Source: a virus. From it: a stretch of DNA of 31,304 nt. The translations under genes were made by a program, and so were the position numbers. A model generated the notes under the pieces. The model was not told the DNA's origin. It was given only the letters and a program-made list of their open reading frames with translations, and made no database searches. Shown here piece by piece: positions 22,827-30,504 of this stretch; the first letter of the stretch is position 1; each line of letters starts with the position of its first letter. The DNA lies in the IMG/VR virus record IMGVR_UViG_3300048015_000334, positions 1 through 31,304 of that record; one strand, written 5' to 3'.

Positions 22827-23636
22827 TCAGGCGATGAAGCTGGTGCCGTTCAGAACGAGGTCGCCGAACAGCATGGCGGGCTGCAATGCGGTCGCGGTGG
22901 TCGCGTATTCGACGGTGTAGAGCAGGTCGCGGCGATACAGCGCCGCGTCTTCCTGCTGGTCGAATGTCGTGGTGCTGGCGAACCGCAGCCGGCCGGCGCT
23001 GCCGTCCGGCAGCGCGATGAAGGTGAGCGCTGCGAGTGTCGGATCGATGGCGATTGCGACGGCGTCGCGGGTGGCGGGCGACGGGCACCAGGCGGTGATG
23101 CGGAAGCCCTGCTGCTGGCGGCGCAGCTCCTGCGTGGCCGCCGTGTCCGCCGCGGTGCGGGCGATCAGCCGCCCGGCATTCGGGATCGTAATGGTCGCGT
23201 CCGACAGTTGCGCGATCCGATCGGCGCGCAGGGCCACGGCGAGTGCGGCCGCCACCATGGCCGGCGTGTCGCCCGTCTGCGTGCGGTAGACGTAGCTGCT
23301 GTCATCCGCCAGCACGCCTGCAAGCTGGCCGGCGGCGGCGCTGCCGGCGAAGCTGACGGACAGGCCCGCGACGCTGGCGGTCAGCGTCGGCGGGGCCGGC
23401 ACCGCCTGCCACTGATCTGGAAACCGCGTGGTGTTGCGCTGCAGTTGGTCGACCGGAAACACCGTGACGTTGATGCGGCCAGCGGCGAGATCGGCGTCGA
23501 GCGCCGCGGCATTGGGCCAGCCGCGGTAGATGCGGCAGGTCGGCCCGACCGTGCTGGCGGCGGACTCGCCGAGCGGATAGAGCGCGCCGGAGATCAGCGT
23601 CACCAGCGCCTGCTCGACATCGGACTGGTCGGCCAT
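22827..23636 (-). CDS. Tail completion/terminator protein with inserted beta domain
   Basis: A 269-residue protein located just before the sheath gene, where the tail terminator is expected. N-terminal DVEQALVTLISGALYPLGES and CRIYRGWPNAAALDADLAAG, then INVTVFPVDQL resemble tail completion proteins. About residues 82-165 (LTASVAGLSVSFAGSAAAGQ, then VYRTQTGDTPAMVAAALAVA) look like an inserted beta domain. The C-terminal part (RITAWCPSPATRDAVAIAID and LYRRDLLYTVEYAT) completes the core. The ATG overlaps the previous stop by one base (TGATG). It should close the tail tube top and join it to the head; role inferred from order and pattern. Confidence 0.7.
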   Translation of the reverse strand: MADQSDVEQALVTLISGALYPLGESAASTVGPTCRIYRGWPNAAALDADLAAGRINVTVFPVDQLQRNTTRFPDQWQAVPAPPTLTASVAGLSVSFAGSAAAGQLAGVLADDSSYVYRTQTGDTPAMVAAALAVALRADRIAQLSDATITIPNAGRLIARTAADTAATQELRRQQQGFRITAWCPSPATRDAVAIAIDPTLAALTFIALPDGSAGRLRFASTTTFDQQEDAALYRRDLLYTVEYATTATALQPAMLFGDLVLNGTSFIA

Positions 23637-24277
23637 CAGGTTGCAGCCTGCTTGACGACCAGCCGCCAGCCAAGGCTGCTGAGCTCCGCGGAGGAAATCA
23701 CGAAGCTGCGGCCGAGATCGTCGCTGAAAATGTCCGACGAGCGCAGTGTGACCGGCGTGGCCGGCAGCAGCACCGACCAGAACGGAATCTTCGTGTCGCC
23801 GGGCAGCGTGACGTCCGTGCTCTGGCCGCCGCCGATCGCCAGGATGCTGGCCGGCCAGGCGGTGAGCAGCGGTGTGGCGTTCGCCGCGTTCAGCCCGCCG
23901 TAGGTGTTGACGCCCGGGCTGGACGGCGCCGCCGGCCGGATGGCGCTGAGCGTGCGGTTGGTCAGCACGCACAGCACCGGCAGCAGCGGCTGCTGGGCCG
24001 CAATGAAGAATACGCCGGGCGGCCCCGATAGGTAGTCGCCGGGCCGCGTATAGGCGGAGTCGAAGACGCCGAACCAGGTGGCGCGGCCGTAGCCGCTCGG
24101 CTTGCGGTAGGTCGGATCCTCGGCGTTGAAGGACGCGGCCAGGCGCAGGTAGCGATTGGCAGGGCCCAGCGGGTTTTGCGCGCTGCGCGGACGGTAGGCG
24201 TCGCACAGCGCGCCGAGCTTGAGCGCCGCGACACCCATGCCGCGGCTGATCGCATCCTGCAGGGCGACGGGGTCCAT
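23636..24277 (-). CDS. Conserved head-tail region protein, function unknown
   Basis: A 213-residue protein with no signal or membrane segment. LKLGALCDAYRPRSAQNPLG, SFNAEDPTYRKPSGYGRATW, then FGVFDSAYTRPGDYLSGPPG and VFFIAAQQPLLPVLCVLTNR form a pattern I associate with an unnamed phage protein of the head-tail junction region: D.YRP.....P, FNA....Y.KP..YG.A.W, GDYL, FFIA..QPLLP.L.V.TNR. Start and stop are both in TGATG overlaps with its neighbours, so it is translated in step with the two connector genes. Role unknown; probably a neck or completion protein. Confidence 0.65.
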   Translation of the reverse strand: MDPVALQDAISRGMGVAALKLGALCDAYRPRSAQNPLGPANRYLRLAASFNAEDPTYRKPSGYGRATWFGVFDSAYTRPGDYLSGPPGVFFIAAQQPLLPVLCVLTNRTLSAIRPAAPSSPGVNTYGGLNAANATPLLTAWPASILAIGGGQSTDVTLPGDTKIPFWSVLLPATPVTLRSSDIFSDDLGRSFVISSAELSSLGWRLVVKQAAT

Positions 24278-24651
24278 CACACCACCAGGGACAGGCCGGC
24301 ATTGCCGAGATCGGGCCCCGGCGGCAGGCCGAGGAAGCCGCACAGGCGGCGGCGCCAATCGTCGAGCAGGCGGGCGCGGTCACGCGGTTCCTCACGGTTG
24401 CGCGTCCAGACCGCCGCCTGGTCGGTGTCGAGATTGGCGCCGGCGCCGGGGATGGCGGCCTCCAGCACCAGCAGCGTCGTGAGGTAGTTCCGAACAACGG
24501 CCTCTTCGGCCGGCGCCAGGTTGCTCAGCCGGTACTCCATGGCGCCATAGGCCTGATAGAACCGCCAGCCCATGTTGCCCGCGACGTCGCCGCCGTAGGC
24601 GGGATAGCCGCAGAAGCGGCGGATGTCGGTCTTCTCGGAATCGAGGAACAT
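24277..24651 (-). CDS. Head-tail connector-like protein
   Basis: A 124-residue protein directly after the capsid gene (13-base gap), where head completion or connector proteins are found. It is largely alpha-helical: DIRRFCGYPAYGGDVAGNMG, WRFYQAYGAMEYRLSNLAPA, AVVRNYLTTLLVLEAAIPGA. The C-terminus includes DDWRRRLCGFLGLPPGPDLG. Small helical proteins of this size (gp6/gp15-like) form the ring under the portal. The call is from order, size and helical pattern, without a diagnostic motif. The stop overlaps the next ATG (TGATG). Confidence 0.6.
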   Translation of the reverse strand: MFLDSEKTDIRRFCGYPAYGGDVAGNMGWRFYQAYGAMEYRLSNLAPAEEAVVRNYLTTLLVLEAAIPGAGANLDTDQAAVWTRNREEPRDRARLLDDWRRRLCGFLGLPPGPDLGNAGLSLVV

Positions 24652-24664
24652 CCGCCCGGCTCCT

Positions 24665-25987
24665 TCAGCCGCAGTGCTCGATCATGACGGCGCGCTTGAA
24701 GGTGGCGTTGGTCGCCGTCGGGATGGTCTGCGGGTTGGTGCCGTTGTCGGAGGGCGCGCAGAAGCCGCCGATCCAGTACCAGCTCTGCGCGATGATCTGC
24801 TGCAGCCGGTCGATCGGCTCTCGCGTCACCATCGCAACGCCGTCGATCACCGAGATCAGCGAGTCCGCCGGTGCGACATCGGATTCGGCCATGCCGGCGA
24901 AATCGCCTTCGATCAGCGCGCCTTTGCCGCAGACGATCGGGCGGCGGATGAAGGCGCCGGCGATGGTGGGATGCGCCTGGACGTAGGCTTCCGTGGTCGG
25001 CATGAAGCGCAGACCGAGGAAGTCGTTGATCATGCCGGTCCTGAACACCTGGTTGGCCGAGGTGGCGCCGGTGAACAGGCGCTGGAAGTCCTGATCGGAA
25101 AACAACTGGCGCGCGCTGACGGGATCGAGATAGCAGTTGTAGACGCCGTCGATCTCCGGCACCGCGTTCAGCCGCAGCTTGGCCACGGCATCGAGCAGGT
25201 TGGCCATCGCCAGCGTGTCCGTGGTGACGATCTGGGCCGTGGTCGTGCGGGCATTGGGCCGCAGGATCACCGAGGCGTTGGCGGCCTGCACCGGATTGCC
25301 GGCCGTGCCGTCAGCGACGGTCACGTTGCTGCTGAAGGTGAGCACGCCGGAGACGCCGTTCGGCGTGACCGACACGTTGGTGACGTCGGCCACGGTGCCG
25401 ATCAGCGTATAGGCGTCGGCGCCGATGGTCACCAGAAGCGTGTTCGTGCTGCTGACCGGGAGTTGCACGCCGTTGTAGATCACGGTCTGGAAGCCGCGGA
25501 TATCGTCCACGGCGACCGCCGGGCCGGCCGAGGCCAACGTGGTGCGGACATGCGTATTGCCGCCGAAATACGCGTTGAACAGCGCGTTGCGCGCCAGCTC
25601 GTCCAGGCTGCGGGCCGCCTGCTCGCCGTTGACGTGGGCGTTCTGCAGGAACTGGCTGGCGATGCCGACGCGGCTGGTGACCATGTTGAGGTCGGTGGTC
25701 GCCGCGTAGTGGTTGATGCTGATGGTGTACTGCTCGACACCCCAGCCGGCGGGCGTGAGGCCGTTGTCCAGGTTGGTGTTCAGCGCCGGCGCAATCGGCG
25801 TGGTGACCGACGGCTTCAGGCCGGCGCGGGTCTTCGTGAGCGTCTCGCCGATGCCCACGGCAATATCCTCGCGATCGGCCACGGCGCGGTAGCCGAGCCG
25901 CGACTGCATGGCCTGCTGGAACTCGCGCTCCAGAAAGCCCTGCTGGATGATCGGCTGCAGAGCAGCGGGGAAGTTCTGGATGCCCAT
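24665..25987 (-). CDS. Major capsid protein, HK97-fold with inserted domain
   Basis: A 440-residue protein after the scaffold-like gene. The N-terminal helix (QQGFLEREFQQAMQSRLGYR) and the segments GVEQYTISINHYAATTDLNM, QAARSLDELARNALFNAYFG suit major capsid proteins of the P22/N4-gp56-like branch, in which a long spine helix ends at such a NALF..Y.GG turn. About residues 165-248 (LVTIGADAYTLIGTVADVTN, VSGVLTFSSNVTVADGTAGN) look like a beta-rich inserted domain, similar in place to the I-domain of P22 coat. The C-terminal part (VYNCYLDPVSARQLFSDQDF, FLGLRFMPTTEAYVQ) is the A-domain/P-domain region. It follows the scaffold by 47 bases. Good confidence as capsid; subfamily less sure. Confidence 0.85.
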   Translation of the reverse strand: MGIQNFPAALQPIIQQGFLEREFQQAMQSRLGYRAVADREDIAVGIGETLTKTRAGLKPSVTTPIAPALNTNLDNGLTPAGWGVEQYTISINHYAATTDLNMVTSRVGIASQFLQNAHVNGEQAARSLDELARNALFNAYFGGNTHVRTTLASAGPAVAVDDIRGFQTVIYNGVQLPVSSTNTLLVTIGADAYTLIGTVADVTNVSVTPNGVSGVLTFSSNVTVADGTAGNPVQAANASVILRPNARTTTAQIVTTDTLAMANLLDAVAKLRLNAVPEIDGVYNCYLDPVSARQLFSDQDFQRLFTGATSANQVFRTGMINDFLGLRFMPTTEAYVQAHPTIAGAFIRRPIVCGKGALIEGDFAGMAESDVAPADSLISVIDGVAMVTREPIDRLQQIIAQSWYWIGGFCAPSDNGTNPQTIPTATNATFKRAVMIEHCG

Positions 25988-26034
25988 GATGATCCCTTGA
26001 TTGAGCGGTGGCAGGCGGCAGGCAGCGGGTCAGG

Positions 26035-26439
26035 TCAGCCGCGGCGCTTCAGCATTTCCGTGCGGGCGGCGCGCCATTCGTCCAGCGTCATCTCCGTCGC
26101 CAGCTTGGCGCGGGGCGGCGTGCTGGGCGGCGGCGGGGCGGCACTGCTGGAGGAGGCGTGGCCGAACAGCCATGGTTTCGCGCGCTTCAGCTTCTGGATG
26201 ACGTCGCCGGCGCCTTCGATCTCTCCGGCGGCGTTCAGCGGCAGGGTCGCGGGCTCGATCAGCTTGAGGCCGTCGAGGTCGATCATGCCGGCGCGGATCG
26301 CCTCGGCCTTCAGCTCGACGCGGACGAGTTGGGCCTGGGCGGTTTCCATGGCCTCCCGCAGCTTGCGTTCCAGCGTGTCGGCGCGTTCGCGAAGGGCAGC
26401 GATGTCGTCGGTGGGCGGAGCCGGAAGCGGTTCGGTCAT
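26035..26439 (-). CDS. Scaffold-like capsid assembly protein
   Basis: A 134-residue protein between portal and capsid genes. Residues about 13-45 (IAALRERADTLERKLREAME, TAQAQLVRVELKAEAIRAGM) form a coiled coil. IDLDGLKLIEPATLPLNAAG, EIEGAGDVIQKLKRAKPWLF follows the GP20-like scaffold pattern of 'DLDGLKLI....L..D..G.I.G....I..LK..KPWLF'. A Ser/Ala/Pro linker leads to a basic C-terminus (TLDEWRAARTEMLKRRG), which in scaffolds often contacts the coat protein. It is short for a scaffold (usual 150-200). The ATG overlaps the portal stop (ATGA), deciding the start; upstream extension in the frame is Arg-rich shadow. Confidence 0.75.
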   Translation of the reverse strand: MTEPLPAPPTDDIAALRERADTLERKLREAMETAQAQLVRVELKAEAIRAGMIDLDGLKLIEPATLPLNAAGEIEGAGDVIQKLKRAKPWLFGHASSSSAAPPPPSTPPRAKLATEMTLDEWRAARTEMLKRRG

Positions 26440-27833
26440 GCTGGGGTCCTGTCGGCCTGGATGCGGGCGAGCTCGGCGGGCACGTCTTCGATGTCGTAGG
26501 TGTCGGCAATGGATTTGACTGCCGTTTCGCGGCTGATCTGGCCGGCGGCGGCGAGGGTGGCGAGCGTCTGCGCGTCCTTCTGGCGATCGTCCGCCGTGGA
26601 CGGATACCAGCGTGGCCATTTCAGGCTGAGGCGCGCCTGGGCATCAAGCCGGCCGATCGGCTGGCCCTGCACCTCCAGCGGGTAGACCTGCGAGGCGCGC
26701 AGCATCATGCGGGCGAGCGACAGCAGGCCGCCCTCGCCGTAGCTGGTGCGCAGATTATCGGCGAGCCAGATGAGGCCCTGGTTCATCAGCTCCAGCGCGC
26801 GGCCGGATTGCGCGGCGACGAGGCGGTCGGCACTGGCGCGATTGCCGTGCAGGCTTTCCAGCGCGTATTCGCGCAGCGTGCGGACATAGTCGATGACGGC
26901 GGCGGAGGCGGTGCCGCCGATTTCCAGCAGCTTGGCGTCGCCGTCCTGGCTGACGACCAGCGCATTGCCGGCGCCCTTGACGATCTCGCCGTCTGAGGAG
27001 GCCGGCTCCTTGATCAGCAGCGTCGGGTCGGAGCTGTATTTCAGGCCACGGCCGGCCTGGCTGAGCTGGTAGTCGATCTCGATCGCCGTCTCGATCGCCG
27101 GGCGGAACGTGCAGGCGCCGTCGATCAGATCGCCGCCCGGCAGGTTGCGGATCCAGACCAGCGGCACGAAGCCGAGGCGGTGCTGCACTGTGCGGGCGGT
27201 ATCGATTTGCGGCGCGGCGGCGCTGCCGACCGGCCAGGGCAGGAACCACGTCTCCGCCAGCGCATCCCAGCGGCGCATGAACCAGCAGGTGCCGCCGGGC
27301 TCGGCAATGTCGTAGCCCTGGGCAGCCAGCGTGGTGCCGGCCACCTTGTACTTCTCGGTCACCGAAGCCAGCGTGTCGGGCGCTTCCGGATCCCAGACCG
27401 GCGTCAGATAGGTGGTATCCAGCACGCTGGGAAACAGGCGGTTGCGGAGCACGCGCAGCAGGATCGCGACGGAGCCCACGGAGCCGCGGATGGCCGCCTC
27501 GGTCATCACCGCATTCAGGCTGCACTCCTTGACGATGTCGGCCAGGCGCGCACGCAAGCTCGCATCCGCGCAGTCGAGCGTCGGGAAATGGCCCTCGCTG
27601 AACAGCAGCGCCACCGAATCCTCGACGACGATGCGCGGCAGGGTGTAGCGCACGCTCGGGCGGCGGTGGCGCAGCGGAATGTACTCGCCGGAGGCGCCGC
27701 GCTCCTGGTGGAACTGGTAGGGCAGCACGTCGTACAGCGTGCCCGCCAGCACGCGCTGCATGATGTCGATGGTGCGCGTGCGGTCCGGGTAGTCCGGGTC
27801 GCGCGGGATCAGGTCGCAGATCGTCTCGAACAT
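26436..27833 (-). CDS. Portal protein
   Basis: A 465-residue protein directly after the terminase. The order and the segments RIVVEDSVALLFSEGHFPTL, SLNAVMTEAAIRGSVGSVAI, LGFVPLVWIRNLPGGDLIDG, AIETAIEIDYQLSQAGRGLK and QSGRALELMNQGLIWLADNL are those of phage portal proteins of the SPP1-like type. The last two helices (stem and crown) are followed by WPRWYPSTADDRQKDAQTLA, TLAAAGQISRETAVKSIADT, the usual C-terminal 'L..AGQIS.ETA...I...Y.IED' helices. It forms the dodecameric portal for DNA passage and motor docking. The ATG overlaps the terminase stop (TGATG), and the stop overlaps the scaffold start (ATGA). Confidence 0.92.
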   Translation of the reverse strand: MFETICDLIPRDPDYPDRTRTIDIMQRVLAGTLYDVLPYQFHQERGASGEYIPLRHRRPSVRYTLPRIVVEDSVALLFSEGHFPTLDCADASLRARLADIVKECSLNAVMTEAAIRGSVGSVAILLRVLRNRLFPSVLDTTYLTPVWDPEAPDTLASVTEKYKVAGTTLAAQGYDIAEPGGTCWFMRRWDALAETWFLPWPVGSAAAPQIDTARTVQHRLGFVPLVWIRNLPGGDLIDGACTFRPAIETAIEIDYQLSQAGRGLKYSSDPTLLIKEPASSDGEIVKGAGNALVVSQDGDAKLLEIGGTASAAVIDYVRTLREYALESLHGNRASADRLVAAQSGRALELMNQGLIWLADNLRTSYGEGGLLSLARMMLRASQVYPLEVQGQPIGRLDAQARLSLKWPRWYPSTADDRQKDAQTLATLAAAGQISRETAVKSIADTYDIEDVPAELARIQADRTPA

Positions 27834-29239
27834 CAGCGTGCCAGCAGCGAGACCGAGACGCGACGCGCGGGCTGGCCGGCATCGGTCAGCATGGCGAAGG
27901 CTCGCGACAATGCGTCCACCTGATCATCCTTGATACCGTGGGGGAAGTCGCGAAGCTCGTCGAGGAAGGCGTCGTTCCAGGGGGCGCGGACGATGCCGAC
28001 GTTGCGGGCGGCGACCTGGCTGGCGACCGGCAGGGCGCGGGTTTCCTTCGCGCCCGTCTCACGTCCGGCGATGATGCGAAAGCCGGCGAGCTGGCCGGCA
28101 AGGTTGCGCACCTGGGCCTTGCCGGCCTGGCCGGGATCCTGCGGGATGCCGATCGGCACGTCGCGGCCGTCGCGCTCCGCGGTGCGGCGCAGCGCGGCCT
28201 CGACATCGGCAGGATCGCCGCGCAGGCGGACAATGTCGGTGATCACGAAGCCCCCTTCCTGGAGGCGAACGAGTTTCAATCCGACGGTCCAGTCCGGATC
28301 ATCGCCGCCGATTTGTGCGGTGGCGGCGAGGTCCCAGGCCCGAACTGCAACGTTGGGCGCTGCCGCATCGCAGGCCGCGACCACGCCGATGAGATCGACC
28401 TTGAACAGGCTGTCGTGCTGCAGGATGGGGTCCTGCTGGTACAGCGCGGCCCAGGCGCGACTGCCGACGGCCTCGCGGCGGGCGAGCAGCGCGGCCGCGT
28501 CTTCCCATTCCGGCCAGAGGGCCTCGCCAGGCGCGCGTCCCAGCGGGTCCGCGGCGCCGGCGAGCGCCGGCAGCTTCACGATCGTCCAGGCACGGGACGA
28601 GTCCGTGATCACCGGGCCGCGCAGGATGCGTCCGGCCAGGTCGTCATGGTGCCATCTGGTCATGACGAGAACGATCCGCCCCCCCGGCTTCAGGCGGGTC
28701 ATCAGATCGGCGCGGTACCAATCGTGCAGATGGGCGCGGGCGGTGGCGCTGTCGGCTTCGGCCTGCGAGCGGATCGGGTCGTCGATGATGATGAGATCGG
28801 CCCGGCGGCCGACGATCGCGCCGCGCACGCCGGCGGCCAGGAATTCGCCGCCGGTGGTGGTGGTGAAGCGGCGGCGGGAGCGATCGTCGGCATTCAGGGC
28901 GTAGCCGAGGCCCTCGCCGTGCTCGGCGGCGAGGCTGCGCAGTTGGCGGGCGAAATGTTCCGCCAGCGACGCGGTGTGGGCGGCGAGGATGACGGAGGAG
29001 CGAGGGTGGCGGCCGAACCACCATGCCGGAAAGATGACCGACGTGTAGGTCGATTTCGCCGAGCCCGGTGGCATCAGGACCAGCAGGCGCAGCAGGCGAC
29101 CGTCGGAGAGGGCCTGGAGGTGCTGCAGCAGCAGCCGGTGGTGGGCGGCCGGCGAGTGCCCCAGCGGCGTGACTACCTCTTGCGCCCAATCCGTCAGCGA
29201 GCAAGGGATCCGCCGTGAGGAGGGCTTCGTGCTCGGCAT
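27833..29239 (-). CDS. Terminase large subunit (5' end may be displaced by a frameshift)
   Basis: A 468-residue protein with the two terminase domains. ATPase: Walker A MPPGSAKST at 56-64, Walker B DLIIIDD at 148-154, and a VMTRWHHDD coupling segment. Nuclease: VRAWDLAAT with the first catalytic Asp, VITDIVRLRGDP, and KDDQVDALSRAF with the last acidic site. It cuts concatemers and pumps DNA into the capsid. The ATG at 29239 has no convincing ribosome site. Upstream, another frame reads DPQSLSDAEHEALLTADP and would join the terminase frame at about 29200 if one base were removed; see findings. It ends in a TGATG overlap with the portal. Confidence 0.9.
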   Translation of the reverse strand: MPSTKPSSRRIPCSLTDWAQEVVTPLGHSPAAHHRLLLQHLQALSDGRLLRLLVLMPPGSAKSTYTSVIFPAWWFGRHPRSSVILAAHTASLAEHFARQLRSLAAEHGEGLGYALNADDRSRRRFTTTTGGEFLAAGVRGAIVGRRADLIIIDDPIRSQAEADSATARAHLHDWYRADLMTRLKPGGRIVLVMTRWHHDDLAGRILRGPVITDSSRAWTIVKLPALAGAADPLGRAPGEALWPEWEDAAALLARREAVGSRAWAALYQQDPILQHDSLFKVDLIGVVAACDAAAPNVAVRAWDLAATAQIGGDDPDWTVGLKLVRLQEGGFVITDIVRLRGDPADVEAALRRTAERDGRDVPIGIPQDPGQAGKAQVRNLAGQLAGFRIIAGRETGAKETRALPVASQVAARNVGIVRAPWNDAFLDELRDFPHGIKDDQVDALSRAFAMLTDAGQPARRVSVSLLAR

Positions 29240-29360
29240 CGCTCAGCGACTGCGGGTCGATGACCGAGAGATCGGGATGACCTTTCGCTTGGGGCACGTG
29301 CGTGCGCATAACCAGCCGCGACGCGGGCAGGTGCCGCGGCGGCATCGTCGTCGCTGCCAT
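29197..29360 (-). pseudogene. Possible missing N-terminal segment of the terminase, in another frame
   Basis: From the ATG at 29360 an open frame encodes MAATTMPPRHLPASRLVMRT then HVPQAKGHPDLSVIDPQSLS and DAEHEALLTADP. The last part has the composition of a terminase N-terminus preceding the adaptor segment (CSLTDWAQEV) that is found one frame over, at the terminase start. Removing one base around the CCCTT at about 29200 would give a single 508-residue protein. Downstream of that point the frame is only an antisense-like shadow of the terminase. This may be a true indel, a sequencing error or a coding coincidence. Confidence 0.4.
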
Positions 29361-29629
29361 CCCATCCCGCGCGCATTGCGCGGATGATCGGGTTGCGAAG
29401 TATTCAGCCGTTTTGTGGAAGCGATGGCCGGCGCTGCGTGCGAACCGCCATCATGGGAAGATTGATAGCTGAAACTGGGGCGCGTGGGAAGGGTTATTTT
29501 CCTAGCCTGTGCGGTTTCACGGTTGGGTCTGATCGGCCGGTTGGCAGTGGCGCATGACGCGCGTATCAGCGTGTTGCTACGTCTCTGCCCCTGAACGGGC
29601 TTTCGCGATGGATTTGGAGCAACAGGCAT
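29361..29629. promoter_or_regulatory. Intergenic region between terminase and lipoprotein genes
   Basis: About 270 bases with no supported gene on either strand. It is the only sizeable gap upstream of the late operon, so the late promoter (minus strand) may lie here. A weak minus-strand candidate is TTCCCA (29490-29485) and TATCAA (29467-29462) with a 17-base spacer. A hairpin, CCGCGC/GCGCGG with 5-base loop, lies at 29367-29383 without a T-tract, so it is not an obvious terminator. The plus-strand promoter for the lipoprotein is listed separately. Confidence 0.4.
29541..29569 (+). promoter_or_regulatory. Candidate sigma70-like promoter of the lipoprotein gene
   Basis: TTGGCA (29541-29546) and TATCAG (29564-29569) are separated by 17 bases, with five and four of six consensus bases. 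The start would be near 29576, with the GGAG ribosome site at 29616-29619 and the start codon at 29630. Confidence 0.45.
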
Positions 29630-30004
29630 TTGTTGCAGTATTGGATTGATCGCGCGCTTCGCATGACCGGTGGCGCGTTGTTGGTGGCGGTGGCTGCCTG
29701 CGCGGGACCGAACGACGGCCGCTGGGTCGGCCCGGTCACGCCGGAGACGGCGGCCTGCGGCCCCGCCACGCGCGGGCTGCTGGAGGCGACACATGGCGAG
29801 GTGGTGTTCACCCCGTCCGAGGGGGTGCTGATCCTGCGTGGGCACGTGGCCGGGGACGGCACAATACAGGCGGAAGCCAGCACCACCGGACAGTCCCACC
29901 AGACCATCGTGACCAGCTTCAGCGGGAAGGTGACGAACGGCGGCGTGGAAGGCACGCTGACGCAGCAGGGATGCACCTCCCGCGTCGCGCTGAAGCGGGG
30001 CTAG
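29630..30004 (+). CDS. Small lipoprotein, likely prophage moron
   Basis: A 124-residue protein on the strand opposite to the late genes. A basic n-region (MLQYWIDRALRM) is followed by a hydrophobic run and a lipobox, TGGALLVAVAAC, with C24 as predicted lipidation site, then a globular Gly/Thr-rich part with HGEVVFTPSEGVLILRGHVA, SFSGKVTNGGVEGTLTQQ and two further cysteines (CGPATRG and GCTSRVAL) that could pair. The TTG at 29630 was chosen because GGAG lies 10 bases upstream; ATG at 29663 lacks a ribosome site and shortens the basic n-region. It converges on the DUF6362-like gene, sharing the CTAG stop. Exported lipoproteins on prophages can act in superinfection exclusion, but nothing here proves this. 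Confidence 0.7.
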   Translation: MLQYWIDRALRMTGGALLVAVAACAGPNDGRWVGPVTPETAACGPATRGLLEATHGEVVFTPSEGVLILRGHVAGDGTIQAEASTTGQSHQTIVTSFSGKVTNGGVEGTLTQQGCTSRVALKRG

Positions 30005-30504
30005 GCGCTCAGCCGGCGGCGGTTCAGCGCCGTGACGATCAGGTCGATGCCCTGACCGTGCCAGCGCTGGATCGCCTTGTGGTCGGCGCCCAGAAGCGTC
30101 GCCAGGCGGCGCCAACTGAACAGATGCCGCTCGGTGGTCGGGCTGACCAGGCTGCGCGCGCCGACGATGCGGCGCAGCACATGGCGCTCCTGCGCGATCA
30201 GCGGGATCCAGGCCATGGCCTCGTCCATCCGGGTGATGCGCTCGGCCGAGGGGATGGCCGGACGCACCTGCTTCTCGCTCCAGCCGTAACTGTCCAGCGC
30301 GGTGCGGACGATCTCGAGCTGCGACTGGCGCATCCGCGTGGAAAAGCCGGTCTGCGGCAAGGCCAGAAGCGTGCTGCCGGCCTCCTCCAGACGATAGACG
30401 ACGAGTTCGGCATCGAACGGCGCACCGTCCGGGGTGGCGGCGTGGGGCGCACGGTTGAGCGAGTCACCGCGTGCGAAACGCGGGTGAAGAACGATGTTGT
30501 TCAT
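30001..30504 (-). CDS. DUF6362-like HTH protein, candidate small terminase or regulator
   Basis: A 167-residue protein. The C-terminal part (MDEAMAWIPLIAQERHVLRR, IVGARSLVSPTTERHLFSWR, RLATLLGADHKAIQRWHGQG, IDLIVTALNRRRL) follows the DUF6362 pattern: a helical W.....(E)R..V..R..G..., then a helix-turn-helix with 'W..LA..LG......RW...G' and a terminal 'I...LN.R' helix. Members lie near terminase genes of alphaproteobacterial prophages; since no other small terminase is visible, a role in DNA recognition for packaging is possible, but gene regulation is equally so. Ribosome site AAGGA is 7 bases before the ATG, and the ATG overlaps the upstream stop (ATGA). Confidence 0.68.
   Translation of the reverse strand: MNNIVLHPRFARGDSLNRAPHAATPDGAPFDAELVVYRLEEAGSTLLALPQTGFSTRMRQSQLEIVRTALDSYGWSEKQVRPAIPSAERITRMDEAMAWIPLIAQERHVLRRIVGARSLVSPTTERHLFSWRRLATLLGADHKAIQRWHGQGIDLIVTALNRRRLSA

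Noticed and set aside
24623-26518. Long plus-strand open frame opposite the capsid gene (631 codons)
   Set aside because: Composition typical of a shadow (runs of GRD, HAD, repeated basic residues); the capsid and scaffold genes on the minus strand explain the region.
29367-29383. Hairpin CCGCGC/GCGCGG as a terminator
   Set aside because: Short stem in GC-rich DNA and no T-tract on either strand.
29243-30115. 290-codon minus-strand open frame opposite the lipoprotein gene
   Set aside because: No conserved-looking segments, mixed low-complexity sequence; the plus-strand frame has promoter, ribosome site and lipobox.
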